The position numbers and the translations under genes were made by a program. 64,000 bases of DNA from contig NZ_JAAMFG010000034.1 of NCBI RefSeq assembly GCF_011064545.1, positions 620,001 to 684,000 of the forward strand, given 5' to 3'. The notes beneath the pieces are model-generated. The model ran no database searches, was not told the DNA's origin, and saw only the letters and a program-made list of their open reading frames with translations. Shown one piece after another: positions 27,480 to 36,422 of this stretch; position 1 is the stretch's first letter; each line of letters opens with the position of its first letter. The DNA comes from Wenzhouxiangella sp. XN24. Its GTDB lineage: Bacteria > Pseudomonadota > Gammaproteobacteria > Steroidobacterales > XN24.

Positions 27480-29192
27480 ATGAAAAAATCGCTTCTCACG
27501 CCCGCCCTCCTCATCGTGGCCGGCGCCCTTGCATTCTCGGTCGTCAATCTCTCCGATATTTCCGCCAGCCCGGAACGGCAGGCCGACGAACCCGGGACTT
27601 TCATCCCGCCCATCGCGCCGGTGGGCGCGACCCTGCTCGAGGGCCTGGGCGACTACAGCCGCAAGATCACTACCGACAGCGAAGCGGCGCAACGCTGGTT
27701 CGACCAGGCGCTGATGCTGACGTGGGGCTTCAATCACCAGGCCGCGGAGCGATCGTTCCTCCAGGCGGTCTCGGCCGATCCCGAGTGCGCGATGTGCTGG
27801 TGGGGCGCCGCACTGGTTCTGGGACCGCATGTCAACGCCGGGATGGACCCGGCGAACAATGCTGCGGCCTGGGAAAGGCTGCAGACCGCCCGCAGCCTGG
27901 CGAAGTCGGCCGAACCCTGGGAACAGGCCTGGATCGAGGCGCTGGCCGCTCGCTATGCCGAGCTCCCCGGCGATGACCGAACCGCGCTCGACCGCGCCTA
28001 TGCCGATGCAATGAAGCGCGTGGTCGAAACCTATCCGGACGACCTCGACGCCGCGACGTTCTACGGCGAGGCGCTCATGAACATGCAGCCGTGGAACTAC
28101 TGGACGCCCGACGGCGAACCGGTTGGCGAGACGCTGCATATCGTCGAGGTGCTCGAAGGCGTCATCGACCGGGACGGTGATCATGCCGGCGCGCTGCACC
28201 TGTACATTCACGCGGTCGAGGCATCGAACGAGCCGGAGCGAGGCGTCGCCGCCGCCGACCGGCTGCGTACCCTGATCCCGGGCTCGGGCCACCTCGTCCA
28301 CATGCCCGCCCACATCTACGCCCGGGTCGGGCGCTGGCACGATGCCGTCATCGCGAACCGGCGCGCGATCGAGGCCGACGACGCCTACCTCGCCGCATGC
28401 CGGCCGGGACCGGGCGTTTATCCGCTGGGCTACGTGCCGCACAACCATCATTTCCTGTGGTTCGCCGCCACGATGGCCGGTGAACAGGATGTGGCCATCG
28501 AGGCCGCGGCTTCGACGAACGAACGCACCAGCGATCCGGACCTGATGCGCACGCCGGGCTTCGAACCGATGCAGAACTTCGCCCTCACGCCGCTGTTTGC
28601 CCGGGTTCGTTTCGGACGCTGGGATGAACTGCTCGCGATGCCGAAACCGGCCGACGACCTGCCCTACATGGTCGCGATGTGGCACTACGGCCGCGGAGTA
28701 GCCGCGCTGCGGACCGGCGACGTCGAGGCAGCGGGGACTCACCACGCGCGCCTGGCGGAGTTCGCCGGCAGCCCGACGATCGCGGCCATGACGGCCTGGG
28801 ACCGTTACTCGCTGATCCACGGCGTGCGGATCGCCGAACGCACGCTGGCCGCCGAGCTGGCCTGGCACGCCCGCGAGGTCGAAGCGGCGATCGGCGCGAT
28901 GAACAGTGCGATTGCGATCGAGGACGAGCTCCCCTACGACGAACCGCCCGGGTGGCACCATCCCGGCCGCCAGGTGCTGGGCGCGATGCTGCTGGAGGCC
29001 GGCAGGCCTGCGGAAGCCGAAGCGGCCTACCGTGCCGAGCTGAAGCGCAACCCGGAGAACGGCTGGTCGCTCAAGGGACTCGCGCAGTCGCTGGCCGCCC
29101 AGGACCGAGACGACGAGGCCCGCTCCGTGGCCGAGCGCTTCGAGCGCGCCTGGGCGCACGCCGACTTCGAGCTGGCCGCGACGCGGTTGTGA
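27480..29192 (+). CDS. Secreted or membrane-anchored TPR protein
   Basis: 570 residues. A signal or anchor sequence (MKKSLLTPALLIVAGALAF) is followed by tetratricopeptide helices over most of the length, e.g. AQRWFDQALMLTWGFNHQAAERSF, CAMCWWGAALVLG, ALHLYIHAVEAS, HMPAHIYARVGRWHDAV and a C-terminal AEAEAAYRAELKRNPENGWSLKG. The pattern is shared by a widespread uncharacterised family. The function is unknown; probably protein-protein scaffolding in the periplasm. GGGAGA lies before the ATG. Confidence 0.8.
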   Translation: MKKSLLTPALLIVAGALAFSVVNLSDISASPERQADEPGTFIPPIAPVGATLLEGLGDYSRKITTDSEAAQRWFDQALMLTWGFNHQAAERSFLQAVSADPECAMCWWGAALVLGPHVNAGMDPANNAAAWERLQTARSLAKSAEPWEQAWIEALAARYAELPGDDRTALDRAYADAMKRVVETYPDDLDAATFYGEALMNMQPWNYWTPDGEPVGETLHIVEVLEGVIDRDGDHAGALHLYIHAVEASNEPERGVAAADRLRTLIPGSGHLVHMPAHIYARVGRWHDAVIANRRAIEADDAYLAACRPGPGVYPLGYVPHNHHFLWFAATMAGEQDVAIEAAASTNERTSDPDLMRTPGFEPMQNFALTPLFARVRFGRWDELLAMPKPADDLPYMVAMWHYGRGVAALRTGDVEAAGTHHARLAEFAGSPTIAAMTAWDRYSLIHGVRIAERTLAAELAWHAREVEAAIGAMNSAIAIEDELPYDEPPGWHHPGRQVLGAMLLEAGRPAEAEAAYRAELKRNPENGWSLKGLAQSLAAQDRDDEARSVAERFERAWAHADFELAATRL

Positions 29193-29217
29193 TCCAACCG
29201 CCCTTCCCGGCCCGGGA

Positions 29218-29808
29218 TCAGGGCGCGGGCAGGCCGGCGAGATCTTCGCGCAGCATGGCTGCGTCGAAAGGCGGTCGCCAGTAGGCCGCCATTCGGCCCT
29301 GCGCGTCGATCAGCGCGACGGCTGTGGCGTGGTCGAAGGTGGATTCGCCTTTGCCGGTGGGCACGCGCACATGGGCCATCTGCAGGCTTCCCAGCAGGCG
29401 CTCGAGCTGGTCGCGTTCGCCGGTCACCCCGATCCAGTCTTCGTTGAACCAGGCCAGGTACTCGGCGAGGCGTTCCGGCGTGTCGCGCTCCGGGTCAACG
29501 CTGACAAAGACCGTGCGAAACGGGGGGCTCCGGTCGAACTCCTGCTGTGCGGTTTCCAGGATTCCGAGCGTGGCAGGGCAGATGTCGGGGCAGTGCGTGA
29601 AGCCGGAGAACAGGAGTGTCCAGCGGCCTTCCAGGTCATCGCGCGAGAACGAGGCACCCGTGTGGTCGACGAGCTCGAATGTCTCGATCGACCAGGGGGG
29701 ATCGGCGAGGCGGGCATGCTGCAACGAGAGTGAATCGACGCGTTCTTCGCTGCAGCCGACGAGCGCCGACAACGCCACCAGCGCCAGGACCAGGTGAGTT
29801 CTGAGCAT
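29218..29808 (-). CDS. SCO1/SenC/PrrC-family copper chaperone lipoprotein
   Basis: 196 residues. Lipoprotein signal with lipobox LVGC, then a thioredoxin-like fold with the copper-binding CPDIC motif (FTHCPDICP) and the distal His in TFDHATAVAL. Sco1 proteins deliver copper to the CuA site of cytochrome oxidase or handle thiols. The ATG at 29808 follows AGGAGG. It converges with the TPR gene, and a single REP-type repeat end lies just upstream. Confidence 0.9.
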   Translation of the reverse strand: MLRTHLVLALVALSALVGCSEERVDSLSLQHARLADPPWSIETFELVDHTGASFSRDDLEGRWTLLFSGFTHCPDICPATLGILETAQQEFDRSPPFRTVFVSVDPERDTPERLAEYLAWFNEDWIGVTGERDQLERLLGSLQMAHVRVPTGKGESTFDHATAVALIDAQGRMAAYWRPPFDAAMLREDLAGLPAP

Positions 29809-29840
29809 ATTCCGCCCTCCTGCGGCATCCACCGCGATTG

Positions 29841-29947
29841 CCTTAGATCGCATTTTTCGGGTCAAAATATGGCGTCTAAAGCGCCAGAGCAGGGTAATTT
29901 CGCATCTTTTCTTATTTAAATCATGGGGTTATGGCGGTCCGACCCGC
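29841..29947. repeat. RAYT-family repeat, single end (E1)
   Basis: A 40-bp imperfect hairpin unit from CCTTAG (29841) to TCTAAA (29880), then 55 bases, then GGTCCGACCCGC (29936-29947). This is the same geometry as the ends of the complete elements. No partner end is nearby. Its terminus encodes the last residues of the nucleotidyltransferase gene. Confidence 0.8.
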
Positions 29948-30507
29948 TTATTGCCGTTCAGACGCGAAAAAAACAACTGGATGTGCCGATCATCGGCGAT
30001 GCCCTCCTCCAGTATCCATCTCTGCAAGTCCGGCCAGTCGATCCTGTCAGCCTGGGACTCCGCCACCATCACCGCCTGCTCCATCGACTGCGGTTCTTTC
30101 CAGACGGCTGCTGCGATCAGGCGATCCATGACCGAGTGCGTTGGACTGATGATACGTATGTTGCCCAGCCGCGTTGGCATCAACACGCACTGATCCGGAC
30201 TGATGTACCGGCTCCCAAAGCTGATCGGCGATGGAGGGAACTCGAGATACCAGGTGGTCGACGGGTGCGTGAAGACGGACATCCGAGGACGGCCGGAGTG
30301 CGTGAACCCCAAGGGCTGCAGAGCGGCTGCGAGCTCCTTGACCAGGGCGCCCGTGACGAAATCCAGGTCCTCTGACATGTAGCGGTTGCTGGTGTAAAGG
30401 GAAACCGCCGCCCCGCCGGACAGCGTAGCCAGAATGCCGTGGCTTTCGAGTGTCTCGGAAACCATCGCGGCGAGTTCCTGCAGCGATGTCGTCGGCGTGA
30501 TCCGCAT
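29929..30507 (-). CDS. Nucleotidyltransferase-fold protein (AbiEii/MNT-like), partner of a winged-helix protein
   Basis: About 192 residues. The segment LSGGAAVSLYTSNRYMSEDLDFV carries the Gly-Gly and Asp-x-Asp pattern of DNA polymerase beta-like nucleotidyltransferases. It follows a small winged-helix gene whose TGA overlaps an in-frame TTG; the ATG at 30507 is 12 bases further. This pairing resembles type IV toxin-antitoxin or abortive-infection modules (AbiEi/AbiEii, MNT/HEPN), but family assignment by eye is tentative. The C-terminus (KRVGPP) is encoded by the repeat end E1. Confidence 0.6.
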   Translation of the reverse strand: MRITPTTSLQELAAMVSETLESHGILATLSGGAAVSLYTSNRYMSEDLDFVTGALVKELAAALQPLGFTHSGRPRMSVFTHPSTTWYLEFPPSPISFGSRYISPDQCVLMPTRLGNIRIISPTHSVMDRLIAAAVWKEPQSMEQAVMVAESQADRIDWPDLQRWILEEGIADDRHIQLFFSRLNGNKRVGPP

Positions 30508-30515
30508 GCTGGTCC

Positions 30516-30869
30516 TCAATTTTTGCCAAAACGACGCGGGCGGCGGCGCTCCCGGAAATCGCGTTCCATCACCTCCGGAGGAAGTCGAGTGAGCATTTCC
30601 CGGAGAAACGCCCGCAAGGCCTCTGTTATGGGGCTCGGACGGAAATAGAACACGCGCGCGGTCGCTTCGCGCCGGCTCACCAATAACCCGATGTCCTCGA
30701 ATTTGCGCAGCTGGTTCTGGACCTGGCTGAGCGAAAAACCAAATGTCTTTGCGATCTGCGAGGCGTACCCCTGACCGTAGTTTTCCAGGTACATGAGCAC
30801 ACGGTAAGCCGACTCGCTCCCGAACAAGCCGATAAGCGGACCTTCAGAAATCGTTGCTTGAGTCGTCAT
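30516..30869 (-). CDS. Small winged-helix DNA-binding protein
   Basis: About 117 residues. The winged-helix pattern runs YRVLMYLENYGQGYASQIAKTFG, SLSQVQNQLRKFEDIGLLVSR, ARVFYF, followed by a basic tail. The ATG at 30869 has AAGGTGG five bases before it; in-frame GTGs lie just upstream. It overlaps or touches the nucleotidyltransferase gene downstream. Two direct operator-like dyads cover its promoter, so it is probably the autoregulating antitoxin or regulator of the pair. Confidence 0.7.
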   Translation of the reverse strand: MTTQATISEGPLIGLFGSESAYRVLMYLENYGQGYASQIAKTFGFSLSQVQNQLRKFEDIGLLVSRREATARVFYFRPSPITEALRAFLREMLTRLPPEVMERDFRERRRPRRFGKN

Positions 30870-30874
30870 ATTAA

Positions 30875-30914
30875 CCACCTTATATTTGGGTGACTCTACC
30901 TAATATCCGGGTGG
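30875..30914 (-). promoter_or_regulatory. Two operator-like dyads upstream of the winged-helix gene
   Basis: On the minus strand ACCCGGATATTAGGT (30898-30914 region) and CACCCAAATATAAGGTGG (30875-30892) are two copies of a dyad with ACC...GGT ends around an ATAT centre, about 22 bp apart. They flank the expected promoter. Confidence 0.6.
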
Positions 30915-30938
30915 ACTGTCCAGCGGGAGGGCAGGAGG

Positions 30939-31220
30939 GCGGGTCGGACCGTGACAACACTATGTTTCACCTAACTTTTTGTTAAAAAAAGGGCCTTGTT
31001 CGGCGCTTAGCGTGCAAGTTTCGCGGCAGAATTCTGCTTCTAACGACCGATCAGCGACCTGGAGCAAATTGGCGGGATTGAATGGGGTGCTGCGGACTAT
31101 GGGAGAATCTTCTCCTTAGCCCGCGTTTTTCCCGGCCAAAAATAGCGTCTAAGGCTCCAAAACCCGGCTAAAACTTGCTTTTTCCGATTCTTAACAGGAG
31201 GTTACGATGGTCCGACCCGC
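30939..31220. mobile_element. Non-autonomous RAYT-family element (E2, 282 bp)
   Basis: Starts with GCGGGTCGGACC (30939-30950) and ends with its reverse complement (31209-31220). Inside, each end carries a CTTAG...TCTAA hairpin unit (31006-31043 and 31114-31154) 55-56 bases from the terminus. There is no gene inside. It fills the space between the winged-helix promoter and the zinc operon. Its right terminus contains codons 1 to 5 of the DUF2796 gene. Confidence 0.8.
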
Positions 31221-31745
31221 TGTTTCCGTTTTACTCTTGATGGTGGCGTCGGCGCAGGCCAGCGAGCCGCATGTGCACGGACTGGCGCGGCTCACGGTGT
31301 CGCTCGATGAGCAGACCCTGACCATCGCGCTGTCGTCGCCGCTCGACAATCTCGCGGGATTCGAGCATGCCCCGCGTACCGAGGCGCAGAAAGCTGCGCT
31401 CGAGCACATAGTCGCCACGCTGGAACGCCCGGCGGAACTGTTCCTGGCGACCGCCGCAGCGGGATGCACGCCCGCTTCGACGAACATCGAGTCTCCCATC
31501 CTCGAAGACCACTCGTCGCATGACCACGAGCATCACCACGACCACGACCACGACCACCACGCCCACGCCGACCTCTACGCCGAGTACACCTTCGATTGCG
31601 CACAACCGGCCCGGCTCAACAATCTGACCGTCGTCCTTTTCGAAGCCTTCCCCCGCCTCGAACGCATCGACGCCGAAGCCGCCCTCCCCGGTCGCCAGGT
31701 GGCCGCGGGCCTCGAGCCGGACGACAACATTTTCAACCTGCGCTG

Positions 31746-31746
<1 letters not shown>
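31207..31746 (+). CDS. DUF2796 His-rich periplasmic zinc-binding protein (ZrgA-like)
   Basis: 179 residues. Signal peptide, conserved N-terminal EPHVHGLARLTVSLD, then a histidine/aspartate-rich loop (HDHEHHHDHDHDHH near residue 103) and a C-terminal FDCAQPARL...LFEAFPRLERIDAE domain. DUF2796 proteins head zinc-uptake operons such as zrgABCDE of Vibrio and are usually Zur-controlled. AGGAGG lies five bases before the ATG. The start codon and first residues are inside the end of element E2. I see no palindromic Zur box, perhaps displaced by the element. Confidence 0.85.
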
Positions 31747-32509
<763 letters not shown>

Positions 32510-32510
<1 letters not shown>

Positions 32511-33772
32511 TGCCCGGCCTGGCCAAGCTCGCCCTGCTGAGCGCGTGGAATCGCCGCTACAGCCTCGGCCTCACGATGCTCGCCATCGCCCTCGCCGTCA
32601 CGCTGCTGCTCGGCATCGAACGCATCCGCCACGAGGTCCGCGACGGCTTCGCGCAGTCGGTCTCCGGCACCGACCTGATCGTCGGCGCACGCTCCAGCCC
32701 GCTGCAGCTCGTCCTGTACAGCGTCTTCCGCCTGGGCGAAGCCACGCACAACATGAGCTGGCCCAGCGCACAACGCATCGCCGCCCACCCGGCCGTCGCA
32801 TGGACCATCCCGATCTCGCTCGGCGACTCGCATCGCGGCTACCCGGTCGTCGGCACCACGCCCGACTACTTCGTACACTTCCAACACGGCGATCGCCAGT
32901 CCCTGCGCCTCGCCTCCGGCCGGCCCTTCGGCGACCTGTTCGAGACCGTGATCGGCGCCGAGGTCGCCGCGCAACTCGGCTATGTCCAGGGCGACGCGAT
33001 CACCCTGAGCCACGGCCTCGGCGGCACGCGCCTCATGGAACATGCGGGCAAGCCGTTCACCGTCGTGGGCGTGCTCGCGCGCACCGGGACGCCCGTCGAT
33101 CGCAGCGTGCACATCAACCTCGCCTCGATGGAAGCCATCCATCTGGACTGGGTCGGCGGCGCGCCCCTGCCCGGGCTCGAGATCTCCGCCGACCAGGTCA
33201 CGCGCTTCGACCTGGAGCCCAAGAACATCACGGCCCTCCTCGTGGGACTCGAAAGCCGCGCCGCCGTGTTCCGCATCCAGCGAGAGATCAACCGAGACGA
33301 GGAAGAAGCGCTCATGGCCGTGCTCCCGGGCGTCGCGCTTGCGCAGTTGTGGCAGCTCGTCGGGGTCGCGGAGCAGGCCCTGCTGCTGATCTCCGCGCTG
33401 GTCGTGGTGGTGAGCCTCGTCGGCCTCGTCGCAGCCATGTTGACGGGACTCGACCAGCGGCGCCGCGAACTGGCGATCCTGCGTTCCAGCGGGGCGCGCC
33501 CGCGTGACGTGTTCGCCCTGCTCGCCCTCGAGGGCGGCCTCGTGACATTGAGCGGCGTGCTGCTGGGGCTGGTGCTGCTCACGGCGCTGCTGGTGTTCGG
33601 CGCGCCCCTCGTCGAGTCCCGCCTGGGGCTCGGCCTCGAACTCGTCGCGCCGGGCCTGCGGGAACTCCGGCTACTCGGACTGGTCTTGCTGGTAAGCATG
33701 CTCACCTGCCTGCTGCCCGGCTGGCGCGCCTATCGCATCTCCCTGGCCGACGGCCTGACCCCGCGGGTCTAG
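32510..33772 (+). CDS. FtsX/MacB-type ABC transporter permease
   Basis: 420 residues with the FtsX layout: one membrane segment at 17-36, a large periplasmic domain (about 45-270), then three membrane segments at about 285-310, 335-365 and 385-405. Partner of the preceding ATPase. MacB/LolE-type pumps work on periplasmic substrates by mechanotransmission rather than classic import, so the exact role in zinc acquisition is open. Confidence 0.88.
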
Positions 33773-33859
33773 TGCGGCAGCCTCAGGAAAACCGCCCCCA
33801 CGGACACAGACACAGACACAGATACGGACACGGATAGGGATACCCATGAGAGACGCGCA

Positions 33860-34534
33860 ATGACGAAACTTCTCGGATGGCTCGCCGCAGCGGTCGTCGT
33901 CGGTGCGATGGTGTTCCTGCTCGTGCCGGGCGCGCCGGAACTACCGCACGAAACCGCGGGATCGTCTCTCGACGAAGCCGCGCCGCCGTCCGCTCCGCAG
34001 GATGCTTCCGCCGCCTCGGCCGGCACGTCGGAGTTTGCGATCGGCGACCGCCTCCCGCCGGCCATGATGGAGCGCGCCTCGGAGTATCCGGAAATCGAGT
34101 GGGACTCCCTCATGCCCGCGGACTGGAATCCACTGGAAATCTTCGAGGGCCTGGACATCGACGCGCTCGACGACGCCGACCCGCGCGCGATCGAGGCGCT
34201 GGAGACGCTCCGGGCGGCCTGGGACGAGGCGCCGACCAACGAGGCCCTGTCCGGCACCGCGGGGCGTATCGCCGGCTTCCTCGTGCCCCTCGACTGGCAG
34301 GCCGAGAGCTTCCGGGAGTTCCTGCTCGTGCCCTATTTCGGCGCGTGCATCCACACGCCCCCGCCGCCGGCCAACCAGATCATTCATGTCATCGCCGACC
34401 CGCCGGTGACCGAGTACGGCATGATGGAAGCGATCTGGGTCGAGGGCCGCTTCGAGATCGCCGAGATCGACACGGAGATGGGCCGTTCCGGCTACCGCAT
34501 GTACGCCCACGGCGTGACGCTTTACGAGTGGTGA
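33860..34534 (+). CDS. DUF3299 periplasmic protein of the zinc-uptake operon
   Basis: 224 residues. N-terminal membrane anchor or signal (LLGWLAAAVVVGAMVFLLVPG), an Ala/Ser/Pro linker, then the DUF3299 core ending in GFLVPLDWQAESFREFLLVPYFGACIHTPPPPANQIIHV and MYAHGVTLYEW. The GACIHTPPPP motif is the family hallmark. The gene commonly follows a DUF2796-ABC-permease trio, as here. The 87-base gap before it contains another hexamer repeat of the GACACA/GACACG type. Confidence 0.82.
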   Translation: MTKLLGWLAAAVVVGAMVFLLVPGAPELPHETAGSSLDEAAPPSAPQDASAASAGTSEFAIGDRLPPAMMERASEYPEIEWDSLMPADWNPLEIFEGLDIDALDDADPRAIEALETLRAAWDEAPTNEALSGTAGRIAGFLVPLDWQAESFREFLLVPYFGACIHTPPPPANQIIHVIADPPVTEYGMMEAIWVEGRFEIAEIDTEMGRSGYRMYAHGVTLYEW

Positions 34535-34613
34535 ACGCTCGCGACTGACCAGTGGCTGACACTCAGCACTGACGACTGGTGAACGCTCGCGACTGACCAG
34601 TGGCCGACACTCA
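34529..34613. repeat. 37-bp direct repeat pair after the zinc operon
   Basis: TGGTGAACGCTCGCGACTGA and the next 17 bases occur at 34529-34565 and again at 34577-34613 with one change. Each contains an ACTGGT/ACCAGT inverted pair. The first copy overlaps the DUF3299 stop codon. A different imperfect 17-bp tandem array (CGRTTTC cores) fills 35209-35285 after the hemerythrin gene. Confidence 0.75.
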
Positions 34614-34719
34614 AGAACAGCGCCCGGCGGCCGATACATAAAAGGTAACGATGGCCGGGCCATTCGTGCGCCCCTGCGCCGCTGTTTGCCCCTGCCGGGC
34701 AACCACAAGGACAGTCCCC

Positions 34720-35205
34720 ATGCCCGTAGTCTGGCGTTCGCAGATGACGACCGGCAATGACCTGATCGACCAGGACCACAAGTACCTGCTGGCCCTGTTC
34801 AATTCCATCGAGCTCGCGCTGAGCAAGCCCGAACTCATGCGCTACCTGCCCACGTTTTTCCGCCAGCTCGTGGACTACACGGCCGATCATTTCTCGCGCG
34901 AGGAACAGATCCAGCTCAAGATCAACTATCCGAATTACCTGCCGCACAGGCGACAGCACATCGAGATCGTCGCACGGCTCGAAACCCTCCATGCCCGCGT
35001 GATCGAGGAACTCGGGCCGTCGCCCGAAGATGCCGACCAGGACGGCGAGGTGCCGCGACCGACGGCCGAGGACCCCGAGGTAGTGCGCCAGCGGCTGGAG
35101 ACGGAGGTGCTGGCGCTGGCGCGCGAGTGGGTGATCAATCACGTCCTGAAGTCGGACAAGGACCTGCTGCCCTACCTCAAGGCCTACCCGCGCAATTTCA
35201 TGTGA
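34720..35205 (+). CDS. Bacteriohemerythrin
   Basis: 161 residues. The di-iron ligand pattern of hemerythrin is visible: GNDLIDQDHKYLLALFNSIE, the DYTADHFSREEQ segment, PHRRQHIE and a distal HVLKSDKDLLPYL. An acidic insert of about 35 residues (EDADQDGEVPRPTAEDPE) separates the third and fourth helices, making it longer than typical single-domain forms. Likely oxygen binding or sensing in the cytoplasm. AAGGAC lies before the ATG. Confidence 0.88.
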   Translation: MPVVWRSQMTTGNDLIDQDHKYLLALFNSIELALSKPELMRYLPTFFRQLVDYTADHFSREEQIQLKINYPNYLPHRRQHIEIVARLETLHARVIEELGPSPEDADQDGEVPRPTAEDPEVVRQRLETEVLALAREWVINHVLKSDKDLLPYLKAYPRNFM

Positions 35206-35282
35206 CGCACGATTTCACCCGGCCGGCGGTTTCGCGTGGGCCGCGGTTTCGCCTGGCCTGCGATTTCAGCGGGCCCGCGGTT

Positions 35283-36422
35283 TCAGCCGACGCGAGACTC
35301 CTCGATGAGCAGATCCACCACCGCCTCGAGCGCCTCGCGCTGCGAGGCGCCGCCGGCGAGGGCCCGTTCATAGGCGGCGACCTGGCGGTGCGCGCTGGTG
35401 CCGCGCTCGAGAATGGTGAAGGCGTGCTCGACTTCCGCGGTGCAGCCCAAGGCATCCGAATCCTCGCGCACCAGCTCGATCAGCTCGGCGAGATTGTCCC
35501 GGTGCGGCACGATGGCGCCGCGGCCGAGATCCACCAGCCCCTCGTCGAAGCTGTAGCGCATCGCGCGCCAGCGGTTTTCCATCAGCAGCATGCGCGCATA
35601 GGTCCGCCAGCGCTGGTTGTTGACCCGCAGCCGGTAAAGCATGCGCAGCAATGACACGTTGATCGCGGCGATGCAGATCGCATCCTCGATGCGCGTGCAC
35701 ACGTCCATCACACGGGTCTCGAGCGTCGGGTAACGCGCGCTCGGGCGCACGTCCCACCAGATCTTCGTGCCGTCCTCGATCAGGCCCGCGTCCACCATCA
35801 CCTCGATGTGGCGCGCGTACTCTGCCCAGCTGGCGAAGGTCTCCGGCATGCCGGTGCGCGGCAGCGCGTCGAACACCGTGAGGCGAAACGACTTCAGGCC
35901 CGTGTTCTCGCCCTCCCAGAACGGCGAGGAACACGACAGCGCCAGCATATGCGGCAGGAAATAGGCGAACTGGCTCATGAGGTCGATGCGCGTCTCCTCG
36001 TCCTCGATCCCCACGTGCACATGCATGCCGCAGATAAGGAGCCGCCGCGCGGTGGCCTGCAGCTCGCGGCCCAGCGTGTCGTAGCGTTCCTTGTCGGTGT
36101 GGCGCTGGTCGAGCCAGCGCGCGAAGGGATGGGTCGAGGCGGCGATCGGTGCGCAGCCATGGCGCTCGGCGACCCGGCCCACGCACTCGCGCATGCGCCC
36201 GAGCTCCTGGCGCACCTCGGCGATGCTCTCGCAGACCTTGGTGCCGACCTCGATCTGCGAACGCAGGAACTCCGGGCTGACCTGCCCGCGGGCCTCCATC
36301 TCGTGCTCGCAATCCTCGATCATCGACTCCGGCATGTCGGTCACGAGATCGCGCGTCTCGCGGTCCACGAGCAGGTATTCCTCCTCGACGCCGATCGTGA
36401 AACTCGGTTCCTTAGCTGTCAT
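35283..36422 (-). CDS. Carboxylate-amine ligase, YbdK/glutamate-cysteine ligase family 2
   Basis: 379 residues. The family N-terminus is TIGVEEEYLLVD, with STHPFARW, CGMHVHVGI and the metal-binding region WWDVRPSARYPTLETRVMD. YbdK shows weak gamma-glutamylcysteine synthetase activity in vitro; its real substrate is open. The ATG at 36422 lies inside the last codons of the upstream amidohydrolase gene (11-nt overlap), so the two are co-transcribed and probably act on related gamma-glutamyl or N-acyl amino acids. Confidence 0.88.
   Translation of the reverse strand: MTAKEPSFTIGVEEEYLLVDRETRDLVTDMPESMIEDCEHEMEARGQVSPEFLRSQIEVGTKVCESIAEVRQELGRMRECVGRVAERHGCAPIAASTHPFARWLDQRHTDKERYDTLGRELQATARRLLICGMHVHVGIEDEETRIDLMSQFAYFLPHMLALSCSSPFWEGENTGLKSFRLTVFDALPRTGMPETFASWAEYARHIEVMVDAGLIEDGTKIWWDVRPSARYPTLETRVMDVCTRIEDAICIAAINVSLLRMLYRLRVNNQRWRTYARMLLMENRWRAMRYSFDEGLVDLGRGAIVPHRDNLAELIELVREDSDALGCTAEVEHAFTILERGTSAHRQVAAYERALAGGASQREALEAVVDLLIEESRVG

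Noticed and set aside
27345-29159. 604-codon open frame on the minus strand
   Set aside because: It is antisense to the TPR protein at 27480-29192, which has a signal peptide, ribosome site and repeat motifs; the minus frame is open only through GC-rich codon bias.
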